Below are positions 22,076 to 30,309 of a stretch of 64,000 nucleotides of DNA, piece by piece; within the stretch, counting starts at the first letter, position 1, and each line of letters begins with the position of its first letter. A program made the translations under genes and the position numbers. This DNA is from Bdellovibrionales bacterium (GTDB lineage: Bacteria; Bdellovibrionota; Bdellovibrionia; Bdellovibrionales; JAMPXM01): assembly GCA_016713885.1 (NCBI GenBank), contig JADJOF010000002.1, positions 248,001 to 312,000 on the forward strand, read 5' to 3'. Under the pieces are notes generated by a model. The model saw nothing but the letters and a program-made list of their open reading frames with translations, was not told where the DNA came from and ran no database searches.

Positions 22076-22609
22076 GTGGTCACGCGTCCGTTTCTTCTTT
22101 TTCTTGTCGCTATCGCGATGTCGACCGGTTGGCGTGCCTTGGCAGCTCCGGCTCGAAGTCGGCTTGTGATTCATTCACTTGTCACGGCTGAGTTGACGAG
22201 TCTACTGAGTGCGGGGGATCTCTTGCACGAAGCTCTGGTGAAGCAAGACGACGAACAGGTTGAGGTTGCGCTGAAAGATATTGAGCAGGCACTCAAGAGG
22301 ACGGTTGCGGCGTCGCGGGTGCTCAGGCCCTATGAGCGATCGCATCTTCTGAAGCTGCTTGAGGTCACCCAGGAGCACGCTGAGGTGGCTCGAAACAGTG
22401 GGCACTCGGATCGGCGAGAGCGTCTTATCGACATCTTCAATAATCTGGCGATTCTTGTGCGGGTTTATAGCGTCGATGCGAGATTTAAGATCTTTTTCTG
22501 CGGTAAAGATCGAATGACATGGGTACAGACCAAAGCCCGAGGGCAGCATCCATTTCCTGAAGGAATGGATCGTGATTGCGCTAGTGCGGGCGCCTTAATT
22601 CAAGATTGA
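22076..22609 (+). CDS. Exported helical protein of unknown function
   Basis: A 177-residue protein starting at GTG 22076. It has a signal peptide (FLLFLVAIAMSTGWRALAAPA), then a largely helical region rich in Leu, Glu and Gln (about residues 35-125), and a C-terminal part with two Cys (FFCGKDRMTW and MDRDCAS). The next gene begins 4 bases after the stop and also encodes an envelope protein with several Cys, so the pair probably works together in the periplasm. No family recognised. Confidence 0.6.
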   Translation: MVTRPFLLFLVAIAMSTGWRALAAPARSRLVIHSLVTAELTSLLSAGDLLHEALVKQDDEQVEVALKDIEQALKRTVAASRVLRPYERSHLLKLLEVTQEHAEVARNSGHSDRRERLIDIFNNLAILVRVYSVDARFKIFFCGKDRMTWVQTKARGQHPFPEGMDRDCASAGALIQD

Positions 22610-22612
22610 TCA

Positions 22613-23204
22613 ATGGATGAGTTTCTTCGTCGTGCGCCCAGGACATTGGTGGCTATGGTCGCTTTGATTGCCGGATATTTTTTGATCATTGCGGCGAATC
22701 CGCCCCGCACCGTTTGCGATGAGCAGTTGGATCTTTTCAAGCAGTCGCAGAAGTCATTTCTGTTGAACCAAGGGAAGACTCAACGTTCGATGGCGGCACA
22801 GCTCTATGAGTTGTGTAAGTCAGAGAATGGTCCCGGCGGTTGCTTTGATCTGTTTTTGAATCTTCGAAAGATGGTGGAGGATTTGGAGCGAATGCCTAAG
22901 GCCTGTCGGCAGGCGGCGGGTGAAGATGCGCTGATCAAACAATGGCTCTTGAAATCAATGACGTTGATGGTGCAGTTGGCTTGGGGTGAGACGGGGCTGG
23001 GGCTATCAGGCCAAGCGTCGCGGTTGGCTTGATGCTGCGGACTTGCGATTGTTTTGTCGCATGAAGAATTTGGCTGTTCGATTTTATGGTGACGAGCAGT
23101 TTCACGCCTTTCGAGAAAGTGTGATGGCTGATCTGCCGAATGCAAAAACGCAGTCGAGAGATCAGCGATGGATGGGATCGATATTTTCGATTCCTTGTGA
23201 CTGA
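22613..23204 (+). CDS. Frame-broken membrane-anchored Cys-rich protein
   Basis: The frame opens at ATG 22613 with an N-terminal membrane helix (VAMVALIAGYFLIIAANPP). A helical periplasmic domain with several Cys follows (TVCDEQ, LCKSENGPGGC, KACRQ). The frame is lost near 22996-23010. Removing one G from the GGGG at about 23003-23006 joins it to a downstream frame that reads YQAKRRGWLDAADLRLFCRM and ends at 23204 with SIPCD, giving about 196 residues. The downstream part has normal composition, so the two pieces very likely belong to one gene. It follows the exported helical protein by 3 bases. Function unknown. Confidence 0.6.
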
Positions 23205-23209
23205 CGCGG

Positions 23210-23461
23210 CTATTCTTGTTCGGCGTGCATTTGGAGTTCGAGATAAAGAATTTGCCGACTCTGATTGGGTGTCCGATTTGTAACAGCGCCAATGAGACGA
23301 ATTTCGTGGTCGTCACGGTGGGCGAATTCGATGGATTCGATAGTTGCCGATGGGTCATAGGATCGTGCTGGTTTTTCGACCCAATCGTGTGGATCGAGGC
23401 CGAATTGAACGAGATCTCTTAGGACTGAACGATACTGAGTGATTTGCTGACGGGTCTGCAT
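23210..23461 (-). CDS. Small cytoplasmic protein, unknown
   Basis: An 83-residue soluble protein, MQTRQQITQYRSVL and onward, with a beta-like centre (IESIEFAHRDDHEIRLIGAV) and a C-terminal QILYLELQMH. The ATG is preceded by CCGGAGGCAC, a strong ribosome site, which is the main reason to accept it. It converges with the broken gene at 22613-23204. No family recognised. Confidence 0.6.
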   Translation of the reverse strand: MQTRQQITQYRSVLRDLVQFGLDPHDWVEKPARSYDPSATIESIEFAHRDDHEIRLIGAVTNRTPNQSRQILYLELQMHAEQE

Positions 23462-23622
23462 TTGAGTGCCTCCGGTTTGATGCGGGAGGCATAGAGCAAG
23501 TCCGGGGCGCGGACAGGGGCGACGGGGCGGTGAGTTGTTTCAACGACTTAGCGCATTTGGAGCAGGGGGAATGTCCAAAGTCTGATAGAAAGGGTCCTAA
23601 AACCTGGATTGAGGAGGTCGTT

Positions 23623-24027
23623 GTGCTCAGGCTTTTTCTTGCTCTACTTGCAGCCGGCGCTTGGGCGGCCGTTGTTTTTAGATTGGGTCTTGAGCAGCGG
23701 GTGGCTGGCGTACTGGCTGGATCGGTTTTTATCCTTGTTGGTCTATATGGGGTTTGGGCAGGCTATCGTTGGCCGGGACTCGCAGGATTTCGCGGGGCTC
23801 GTTTTGTGGTCGTCGGCCTTTCTTTAGTGCATCTTGTGGCATTTGCCCTGCCGATGTTGTCGTATCGCGTTATCCACTGGGATGAGATTTTTTCAAAAAT
23901 CGAATTCTGGGGACTTGCTGGGCCAGAATTTCACGCGGTTTCAACCCGATACTTTTCGTTTTGGATGGCGGTGACGTTGGGAATGGTCCTCGTCGAAAGG
24001 CTGCAGGCCAGAGCGGGGCGAAAGTAG
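23623..24027 (+). CDS. Small integral membrane protein, about four helices
   Basis: A 134-residue protein. GTG 23623 is chosen because GGAGG lies 6 bases upstream and it leads straight into the first helix (MLRLFLALLAAGAWAAVVF). Hydrophobic segments lie at about 1-18, 26-46, 58-82 and 112-128, with short charged loops and a C-terminal RAGRK. Unknown function. It ends just before a bidirectional terminator shared with rpsR. Confidence 0.65.
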   Translation: MLRLFLALLAAGAWAAVVFRLGLEQRVAGVLAGSVFILVGLYGVWAGYRWPGLAGFRGARFVVVGLSLVHLVAFALPMLSYRVIHWDEIFSKIEFWGLAGPEFHAVSTRYFSFWMAVTLGMVLVERLQARAGRK

Positions 24028-24029
24028 AA

Positions 24030-24062
24030 CGAAAAAAGGGGCTTTCGCCCCTTTTTTTTAAT
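24030..24062. terminator. Bidirectional intrinsic terminator
   Basis: AAAAAAGGGGC, loop TTTC, GCCCCTTTTTTTT between two converging genes. The A run before and T run after the stem let it stop transcripts from both the membrane-protein gene and rpsR. Confidence 0.9.
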
Positions 24063-24091
24063 CATCGTAAGGTCGAAGACCCTATAGATGA

Positions 24092-24361
24092 CTAGATTTG
24101 AAATGGCTTCGGCGAAATCGCCTCTGGGCGCTCAAAGAAGTCGTAGGATTCGTTGCCCTGGGGGAGGAGGCCGAGGTTGCGGGCTTTTTTAACAGCCGCA
24201 GCGACCGACTTCTGTTGGCCCAAGGAGAGCTTGCTGATGCGAGCCGGAGTGATTTTGCCACCTTCGGAGATAAAGCGACCAAGAGTCAGGGCGTCTTTAT
24301 AGTCAAAGAAGTAGTCGCCAGGGAACTCAGGGCGGTATTTTGAACGGACCATTTTCTTCAT
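24092..24361 (-). CDS. rpsR: 30S ribosomal protein S18
   Basis: S18 binds the 30S platform with S6. The 89-residue product contains the family core DALTLGRFISEGGKITPARISKLSLGQQKSVAAAVKKARNLGLLP, recognisable by GGKITPARI and KARNLGLLP. A C-terminal extension, GNESYDFFERPEAISPKPFQI, is longer than usual. ATG 24361 has GAGGA upstream. The gene stands alone, not in the common rpsF-rpsR-rplI order, and is divergent from rpmB-rplX, with only about 130 bases between starts, so both promoters must share that gap. Confidence 0.95.
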   Translation of the reverse strand: MKKMVRSKYRPEFPGDYFFDYKDALTLGRFISEGGKITPARISKLSLGQQKSVAAAVKKARNLGLLPQGNESYDFFERPEAISPKPFQI

Positions 24362-24488
24362 GTGCCAATCCTCTTCTAGGAAATCTTCAAACAGAGGCGG
24401 CAGACTACAACAGATATTGGTTGCCAACAAGACGGAATTTCAATATTTCTAGCGGACTCCGAACGACTCGATAGGAAAGGGACGCGAC

Positions 24489-24811
24489 ATGGCGATCTGC
24501 GAACTGACAGGCAAGCGCCCGGTGGTGAAGAACCTGGTTAGCCACTCGAACATTAAAACAAAGAAGATTGCGCAACCAAACGTGCAAAAGCGCCGGCTGT
24601 TTAGCCAGGCTCTTGGTGATTGGTTACTCTCCGCGTAGCGGCGAGTGCAATCCGTGATATGGAGCATGTTGGCGGTCTCGACCGTTTCATTCTGCGCCAG
24701 AAAGAAGAAAAGCTTTCAGTGCGAGCGCTCGACGTTAAACGTCGCATCTCTCGCAAATTGACTCGCGGATCTTCGACAAAAGCGAAAGCTGAGAAGGGAG
24801 CTGCGCAGTGA
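24489..24811 (+). CDS. rpmB: 50S ribosomal protein L28, frame interrupted by one missing base
   Basis: From ATG 24489 the frame reads MAICELTGKRPVVKNLVSHS and on to SQALGDWL, the L28 signature (CELTGKRP, NVSHSN..TK, PN.QK). It then hits a stop within 6 codons. Adding one G to the GG at 24622-24623 restores WVTLRVAASAIRDMEHVGGL, the conserved L28 C-terminal half, and continues to TGA 24809-24811. The C-terminal tail is longer than usual and Lys-rich. L28 is needed for normal ribosome assembly, so a real frameshift is unlikely; a consensus error is the simplest reading. It overlaps rplX by 4 bases. Confidence 0.85.
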
Positions 24812-25071
24812 AACTGAAAGTGACTAAAGGCGCGACCGTGCAAGTAATTGCCGGCTCTGACAAAGGTAAGCGTGGAACAGTACTCGATCTCAAAAAAGAG
24901 ACGATGATGGTTCGCGTACAGGGTGTTCGTATGACGACGAAGCACTCGAAAAAAGACGGCGTTGTGAAGTCGGAAGGTTACATTCATTATTCGAATGTGA
25001 AACTTGTCGATGCAGCAAAAAAAGAAGCAAAGAAAACTTCTAAAAAAGCAGCGAAGTCGAAAACGGCTTAA
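24808..25071 (+). CDS. rplX: 50S ribosomal protein L24
   Basis: An 87-residue KOW-domain protein. VIAGSDKGKRGTVLDL is the KOW motif, followed by VQGVRMTTKHSKKDG, which corresponds to the L24 'V.G......H.K' segment. It ends in a Lys/Ala-rich tail. The GTG start overlaps the rpmB stop and has GGGAG upstream. L24 usually sits in the S10/spc cluster; here it is paired with rpmB. It may be the only L24 gene or a paralogue, which cannot be told from this window. A terminator follows. Confidence 0.88.
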   Translation: MKLKVTKGATVQVIAGSDKGKRGTVLDLKKETMMVRVQGVRMTTKHSKKDGVVKSEGYIHYSNVKLVDAAKKEAKKTSKKAAKSKTA

Positions 25072-25100
25072 CGAGTTTGTTGGCTCGCAAGTAAACGAAG

Positions 25101-25126
25101 AAGGGAGCCGCTGGCTCCCTTTTTTG
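25101..25126 (+). terminator. Intrinsic terminator after rplX
   Basis: AAGGGAGCC, loop GCT, GGCTCCCTT, then T run. It ends the rpmB-rplX transcript. Confidence 0.9.
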
Positions 25127-25164
25127 TTTGTATGGCGAAGGGATTGAAGACGGTGGAGTGGGCG

Positions 25165-25524
25165 ATGAAGAAAATCGGATTTATGTCGAGTGTGATCGTG
25201 ATGGTGTTGATGTTGGTCGATGCATCGTATGCGGGCGAGAAGCTCAAGCAGATTACGATCTGTCGTGACTCAAGGGCGTCGGGCTCGAAAGGTGTTCGGA
25301 CACTGCGCGTGTACGAGGGTGATGATCAGACGTGCAAGGCGACATATTCTAAGACAGATGTTGAGCAGACGGTTGGCTTGAACCGTTCAAATAAACAGTG
25401 TGACTCGATATTGGAAGGAATTCGCAAAAACTTGGAAGAGTCACACTGGAGCTGCAAGAAAATGAATTCGGTGTCGGTCTTGGAGTCGAAGGAAGCAAAA
25501 GAACAACCCGCGCATACGCTCTAG
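25165..25524 (+). CDS. Small exported protein with four Cys
   Basis: A 119-residue protein. ATG 25165 (GGAG upstream) gives a typical signal peptide MKKIGFMSSVIVMVLMLVDASYAG. The mature part of about 95 residues has Cys at ITICRD, QTCKAT, KQCDS and WSCKK, which could form two disulfides in the periplasm. No family recognised. Confidence 0.6.
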   Translation: MKKIGFMSSVIVMVLMLVDASYAGEKLKQITICRDSRASGSKGVRTLRVYEGDDQTCKATYSKTDVEQTVGLNRSNKQCDSILEGIRKNLEESHWSCKKMNSVSVLESKEAKEQPAHTL

Positions 25525-25543
25525 CTTTAATTGGAACAATGAT

Positions 25544-26464
25544 ATGGAAAAACTGAAAGTCGCAGTCATTCAGCTGACGTCGAGCAACGAAATTCGCGAA
25601 AATGAGACGTTGATTGTAGAGGCGCTCAAGCGGATTGAAGGGGCTGGTGTTGAGCTTGTTGTTTTTCCTGAGAATGTTTGGTTTATGCGCTTGGCTGAAG
25701 GCGAGGGCTTTCCTGACTTTGGAAGCTTGAGCAGTGCGGCCTTTCGGGAGACGCTTCAGGCCTGGGTGAACGCGAATGGTACCGCGGTGGTGCTGGGATC
25801 GGTTCCACTTGGGCGAGAGGTTGGCGGTAAGCCCTATGCGGCGACTGTGGTGTTTACTCCGGGGGAGCCGTGGTCGGTTCCTTACACGAAGGTTCATCTT
25901 TTCGATGTCGACGTCGCTGGTCATCGGCCTGTGCGGGAGTCGGACCATCTTAAGCCGGGTGAAGGACCTGCCGTTTGGATCTATAAGGGATGGCGATTCG
26001 GCTGTGCGATTTGTTACGACGTGAGATTCTCGGAGTTATTTTCGCAATATGCGGCGGCGGGCGTCGACGCGCTGTTTTTGCCGTCGGCTTTTTTGGTGCC
26101 GACGGGGCGGCAGCACTGGGAGATCTTGGTGCGTGCACGTGCAATTGAGTCGCAGGCCTATATGTTGGCTCCAGCGCAGAGTGGGGATCACGGTGATCGG
26201 TCGGCGGTGGCCGGTGCCGTTGCGGTAACGACGCCGATGGCGGCTCCGCGTAAGACCTATGGGCGGTCGATGATCGTGGATCCATGGGGACGTGTTTTGG
26301 CGGCTGCGTCGGCTGAGAAGTCAGGTGTAGAGGTTTTGATTGCTGAACTGGGCAAGGAAGAAATTGCCAAGGTTCGGACTCAGATCCCGATGAAGGCACA
26401 TCGTCGGCTGGCTCCGCATCAATCGACGAATCAACCGTTGGCGCCCCTTCGAACCCAGGAGTAA
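25544..26464 (+). CDS. Carbon-nitrogen hydrolase of the nitrilase superfamily (Nit-type amidase)
   Basis: A 306-residue amidohydrolase with the Glu-Lys-Cys triad of the nitrilase superfamily: Glu in VFPENVW (about residue 43), Lys in VPYTKVHLF (about 116) and Cys in AICYDVRFSELF (about 157). The CYDVRF context is that of the Nit1/YafV/Nit2 group, which hydrolyse deaminated glutathione or omega-amides. I infer a repair-type amidase but cannot fix the substrate. It is cytoplasmic, with no signal peptide. The ribosome site is weak. The next gene starts 27 bases downstream. Confidence 0.85.
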   Translation: MEKLKVAVIQLTSSNEIRENETLIVEALKRIEGAGVELVVFPENVWFMRLAEGEGFPDFGSLSSAAFRETLQAWVNANGTAVVLGSVPLGREVGGKPYAATVVFTPGEPWSVPYTKVHLFDVDVAGHRPVRESDHLKPGEGPAVWIYKGWRFGCAICYDVRFSELFSQYAAAGVDALFLPSAFLVPTGRQHWEILVRARAIESQAYMLAPAQSGDHGDRSAVAGAVAVTTPMAAPRKTYGRSMIVDPWGRVLAAASAEKSGVEVLIAELGKEEIAKVRTQIPMKAHRRLAPHQSTNQPLAPLRTQE

Positions 26465-26490
26465 GCTTAAGGGCTGAACAGGGGGATGGG

Positions 26491-26793
26491 ATGTCGAAAG
26501 CTTGGATTTTGATCGTACCGGTTTTGATGGGTTTGCTATTGGGTGTTGCGGCTTCGGCACAGGGCACGACGGATGACAAAATCAGTTTTGACGACGTTTT
26601 TGGCAGCGATCGGGCTCCGGCGGGTCGGGCTGAGGAAATGAAAAAGAAATCTTCGCAGAAACAGTTTCCCGGCGGGCTCGATGAGGGAGATTTGCAAGTG
26701 CAGGCGGCGCTTCCGTCGGCGAGCCGAGGGGCTGAAGCTGTTGAGTCGACAGGATCCAGCGCGACCGAGACGACAACGCCAGCGAATGATTAG
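26491..26793 (+). CDS. Small exported protein, low complexity
   Basis: A 100-residue protein with a clear signal peptide (MSKAWILIVPVLMGLLLGVAASA). The mature part is short and hydrophilic, rich in Asp, Glu, Ser, Ala and Thr, and probably disordered. The ATG follows GGGGGATGGG. It lies between the nitrilase and the ETF oxidoreductase genes with short gaps. No function can be given. Confidence 0.55.
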   Translation: MSKAWILIVPVLMGLLLGVAASAQGTTDDKISFDDVFGSDRAPAGRAEEMKKKSSQKQFPGGLDEGDLQVQAALPSASRGAEAVESTGSSATETTTPAND

Positions 26794-26807
26794 TGAGGGA
26801 GTTTGAT

Positions 26808-28484
26808 ATGGCTGAGGATGTAACGCGTGAAATGATGGAAGTGGATGTGCTCATCGTTGGCGGTGGGGCGGCGGGTCTTTCGGCCGCAATTCATCTTCAG
26901 AAGCTTGTTCAGGAGCGCGGTCTTGGCGAGTTGATGGTTGCGGTTATTGAGAAGGGCTCGGAGGTTGGCGCGCACTCTCTTTCGGGCGCTGTTTTGGACC
27001 CGTCGGCGTTGATCGAGTTGATTCCGGACTTTAGAGAAAAGGGATGCCCGATTGAGGCTGTCGTCGACCATGACGAGGTTCATTTTTTGACGAAGAAAAT
27101 GAACTTTAAAGCACCGGTGACGCCTCCGCAGTTTAAGAATGAAGGAAACTTCCTTGTGTCGGCGGCGAAGTTTAATCGTTGGCTCGGTCAACAGGCGGAG
27201 GCCGCGGGCGTCAACGTGTTTGCGGGCTTTGCCGCGGTCGAAGCACTTTACGACGAAGCGGGAAAAGTGATTGGCGTTCGCACGGGCGATAAAGGCGTCG
27301 ATAAGCACGGAGGCCCAAAGGCGAACTTTGAGCCGGGCTTACTTTTGCATTCAAAGATTACGATTTTTGCTGAGGGAACTCGCGGTTCGCTCTTTAAGCA
27401 GGTTGCGAAGAAGCTTGATCTGTTTAAAGGAAAGAATCCGGACTCATACGAAGAGGGTGTGAAGGAGATCATTCAGTGCCCTCCAGGGACTGTAAAGCCA
27501 GGCCAAGTGATCCATACGGCGGGCTGGCCGCTCGATAAGACGATTGGCGGTACGTTTATTTACACGCTGCCGGGCGATCAGATCATCTTGGGCCTTGTCG
27601 GGTATCTTGATACGCATGATCCGCTGTTTGATCCACACCGCGATCTCCAGCGTTTGAAGACGCATCCGTTCATTGCCAAAATGATCAAAGGTGGAAAGGT
27701 CATTGCCTATGGCGGGAAGACCTTGCCTGCGGGCGGGTGGTTCTCAATGCCGAAACTTTACCACGACGGCATGATGGTCTGCGGTGACTCGGCGATGATG
27801 GTCGACGTGAAGCGCTTAAAGGGCATTCACATGGCCATGAAGTCGGGAATGCTTGCGGCTGAGACGGCGATCGAGGCTTTGGCAAAAGGGGATTTTTCGG
27901 CGGCCGTCCTTTGCGGTTACGAAAAGCGGGTTGAAGAGAGCTTTATCAAGACTCAGCTCTGGGCGACGCGGAACTTTCACCAGACCCTTTCCAAGGGGAT
28001 GCTGGTGGCGATGCCGCTTTTGGCAATTCAGGAGATTACCGGTGGCCGCGGCTTGGTCGACAATATGCCGTCGCATCGCGATCTGGAGCAGACGGAGTCG
28101 ATTGTTGAAGTCTGGGGCTCTCGAGGCTGGGAGCATGAGGATGCTCAGCTGCCGAAGCCGGATGGCGTTTTGTTCTTTGATAAGCTCTCAAGCGTGTATT
28201 TGACCGGAACGATGCATGATGAGCATTCGCCGAACCATTTGAAGGTTGCTAATCCTGACCATTGCCGTGATGTGTGCTACGAGAAGTACCGCTCACCCTG
28301 TAACCATTTCTGCCCGGCAGCGGTGTATGAGATTGTTCCCGAGGAGACAGGCGAGAAAATGCGGCTCCAGGTGAATTATACGAATTGCATTCACTGTAAA
28401 ACGTGTGACATCAAGTGCCCGGCAGACAATATCACGTGGACGGTTCCCGAAGGCGGGGGCGGTCCAAATTATAAAGAAACGTGA
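26808..28484 (+). CDS. Electron-transfer flavoprotein:ubiquinone oxidoreductase
   Basis: This enzyme passes electrons from the electron-transfer flavoprotein, charged by fatty-acid and amino-acid dehydrogenases, to the quinone pool. The 558 residues hold the FAD-binding motif VLIVGGGAAGLSAAIHL near the N-terminus, the GAHSLSGAVLDP segment, and a central part with LPAGGWFSMPKLYHDGMMVCGDSA. A C-terminal 4Fe-4S ferredoxin-like domain carries CIHCKTCDIKCP and WTVPEGGGGP, the signature of ETF-QO. The length matches the family. ATG 26808 follows GGGAG. The etfAB genes are not in the window. The RNA methylase gene begins 7 bases later. Confidence 0.95.
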   Translation: MAEDVTREMMEVDVLIVGGGAAGLSAAIHLQKLVQERGLGELMVAVIEKGSEVGAHSLSGAVLDPSALIELIPDFREKGCPIEAVVDHDEVHFLTKKMNFKAPVTPPQFKNEGNFLVSAAKFNRWLGQQAEAAGVNVFAGFAAVEALYDEAGKVIGVRTGDKGVDKHGGPKANFEPGLLLHSKITIFAEGTRGSLFKQVAKKLDLFKGKNPDSYEEGVKEIIQCPPGTVKPGQVIHTAGWPLDKTIGGTFIYTLPGDQIILGLVGYLDTHDPLFDPHRDLQRLKTHPFIAKMIKGGKVIAYGGKTLPAGGWFSMPKLYHDGMMVCGDSAMMVDVKRLKGIHMAMKSGMLAAETAIEALAKGDFSAAVLCGYEKRVEESFIKTQLWATRNFHQTLSKGMLVAMPLLAIQEITGGRGLVDNMPSHRDLEQTESIVEVWGSRGWEHEDAQLPKPDGVLFFDKLSSVYLTGTMHDEHSPNHLKVANPDHCRDVCYEKYRSPCNHFCPAAVYEIVPEETGEKMRLQVNYTNCIHCKTCDIKCPADNITWTVPEGGGGPNYKET

Positions 28485-28491
28485 GTGAACG

Positions 28492-29670
28492 ATGGCTCGG
28501 TACTTGGCGATGACTTCGCGCGGTCTAGTGGACGCGCTTCATGATGAATTGATTGAGATTGGCGCGAAGAATCTCGATAAAGAACCGGGCGGAGTGTTCT
28601 TTGATGGCAACTGGTCGGTGGTGATGCGGGCGAACCTTCGCCTGCGCACAGCGACTCGTATTGTGAAGCCGATTTTGAGCTTCCCGGCCTATAAGAACGA
28701 AGACCTCTATAACAACATTCTGAAGTTTGATTTCACGAAGATGATTGAAGTCGATGGAACGCTGGCGGTTGAGGCGAGTGTTCGCGAGTGTGCCTTCAAG
28801 GACCAACGCTTTGTCGCGATGAAGGTGAAGGATGCTGTTGTCGATCAGTTTCGCGAGAAGCTGGGGGCAAGGCCTTCGGTCGACAATGAGAATCCCGATT
28901 TGGTGATCGTTGTTCGCGGTTATAAGAATCATTTTGATGTGAGTCTCGACACCTCGGGCGATGCACTGTTTAAGCGCGGTTACCGACTGGCGACGGGCGA
29001 AGCGCCGATCAAGGAACATGTTGCTGCGGGGCTTTTGAAGCTTGCCGAGTGGGATGGCGTTACGCCGCTTGTGGATCCGATGTGTGGCTCGGGAACGATT
29101 CTCATTGAAGCGGCGATGATGGCGAAGAAGATGGCACCCGAAACTCTTCGCAAGAGCTTTGGTTTTATGAAGTGGAAGGGCTATGACCGCGAAGTCTTTA
29201 AAAAAGAGCTTGAGACGGTCTTGGATGCCGAAGAGACAGCGACTGAGAAGTTGATCGCTCGTTTGACGGTTGAAGATGAAGAGGGTGTCGAGAAAGTGCA
29301 GCCGATGTTCTACGGCTATGACCTCGATGCGCAGGTGATCAAGGCGGCGAAGGCGAATGCAAAAGAGGCTGGCGTTGATGACATCGTGGTCTTTCGTCGG
29401 CACGCGATGGAGACACTTGAGGCACCGTGTGAAAAAGGTGTGGTCATTACGAATCCTCCCTACGGCACGCGTTTGGGAAACAAAGAGTCGCTCAAAGATG
29501 TCTATAAGGATTTTGCATTTACGTTGAAGAATCGCTTTAAGGGCTGGACGGCGTTTGTGCTTTCTGGCGATCCCGAGCTCTCGTCGGCAATGAAGCTGAA
29601 GGCGACTCGTCGCGCTCCGGTCTATAACGGCAATATCGAGTGCCGTTTGCTCAAGTACGAAATGTTCTGA
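28492..29670 (+). CDS. THUMP-domain 23S rRNA (guanine-N2) methyltransferase, RlmL-like
   Basis: A 392-residue SAM-dependent RNA methylase. The N-terminal part (about 1-160) is the ferredoxin-like plus THUMP RNA-binding region. The catalytic part has the N6/N2-MTase motifs DPMCGSGTILIEA (about residue 195) and ITNPPYGTRLG (about 320). The order and length match the YcbY N-terminal half (RlmL), YpsC and Trm14 proteins, which make m2G in 23S rRNA or tRNA. The RlmK half of E. coli RlmKL is absent. The exact target base is an inference from the family. Confidence 0.9.
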   Translation: MARYLAMTSRGLVDALHDELIEIGAKNLDKEPGGVFFDGNWSVVMRANLRLRTATRIVKPILSFPAYKNEDLYNNILKFDFTKMIEVDGTLAVEASVRECAFKDQRFVAMKVKDAVVDQFREKLGARPSVDNENPDLVIVVRGYKNHFDVSLDTSGDALFKRGYRLATGEAPIKEHVAAGLLKLAEWDGVTPLVDPMCGSGTILIEAAMMAKKMAPETLRKSFGFMKWKGYDREVFKKELETVLDAEETATEKLIARLTVEDEEGVEKVQPMFYGYDLDAQVIKAAKANAKEAGVDDIVVFRRHAMETLEAPCEKGVVITNPPYGTRLGNKESLKDVYKDFAFTLKNRFKGWTAFVLSGDPELSSAMKLKATRRAPVYNGNIECRLLKYEMF

Positions 29671-29703
29671 TTTTGACGGAGGCGCTAGTCCGACGGTCGG
29701 ATA

Positions 29704-29740
29704 TCGCGTCGCAGCTTCCGGCGCCGGAAGTATGGGTGCG
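29704..29740. repeat. REP-like palindromic element, copy A
   Basis: GCAGCTTCCGGCGCCGGAAG is an almost perfect palindrome and continues as TATGGGTGCG. A very similar element lies at 48333-48369 (copy B). Both are intergenic. The gap here also has short palindromes at about 29690-29700 (CCGACGGTCGG) and 29768-29789 (GCCGCGG...CCGCGGC), so the convergent region can fold into several hairpins and may end transcription from both sides. Confidence 0.6.
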
Positions 29741-29810
29741 TCGTCGGTGTGGTTCGGTGAACTGCGCCGCGGTTGGGCCCGCGGCTGACATGACTAATTG
29801 AAACTGAAGT

Positions 29811-30227
29811 TTAGTTGGCGGGAGTCTCGGATGCAGGCGGTGCATCTGTTGGTGCGATTTGGACTTCTTCAATGGCAGCCTGTTGACCGGGCTTATTGAC
29901 GGCCGTGTACGAGCCGACGGCGCCGAGAAGAACCGAAGCGAGAAGAAGCTGCAGAGCCATGCCGGGCTTTTTGCGAAGAATGATCGGCATCGCGCCAAGC
30001 GCGAGCCAAATCACGATCTTAACGATGGCCCATGATGGGAAAGCCTTCATGGCGCCGATTTTGGCGAGAAGTCCAAAGCCTGCAACGAAGACGATCAGCG
30101 AAGCGATGCCGTGAATGGCAGCCCAGGGCTTTCGTTTGTCGGCGGCCGAGAAGGCGATGGCGGCGAGTGACGTGAAAAGCAGAAAGAGTGAGGCCACGTG
30201 AAGAACTTTGTAGAACTGATAACTCAT
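29811..30227 (-). CDS. Four-helix integral membrane protein, unknown
   Basis: A 138-residue protein with four hydrophobic helices (about residues 7-27, 36-56, 66-84, 88-108) and a Pro/Ala-rich C-terminal tail. Two helices start with His (KVLHVASLFLLF and AAIHGIASLIVF). Paired His in such positions occur in haem-binding or SirB/CopD-like membrane proteins, but I cannot confirm this. GGGAGGATCAATT precedes the ATG. It is divergent from the cytidine deaminase gene. Confidence 0.65.
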   Translation of the reverse strand: MSYQFYKVLHVASLFLLFTSLAAIAFSAADKRKPWAAIHGIASLIVFVAGFGLLAKIGAMKAFPSWAIVKIVIWLALGAMPIILRKKPGMALQLLLASVLLGAVGSYTAVNKPGQQAAIEEVQIAPTDAPPASETPAN

Positions 30228-30309
30228 AATTGATCCTCCCTTTGTTCATTGCGTCGTATTTGAAGCAAAGCCTTTTGGCAAGCGACGGCGATCGCCTTAC
30301 GCTTATGAA

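Noticed and set aside
28525..29403. 292-codon minus-strand open frame opposite the RNA methylase
   Set aside because: Mirror of a clear THUMP/methylase gene; sequence is His/Arg/Leu-rich and matches nothing.
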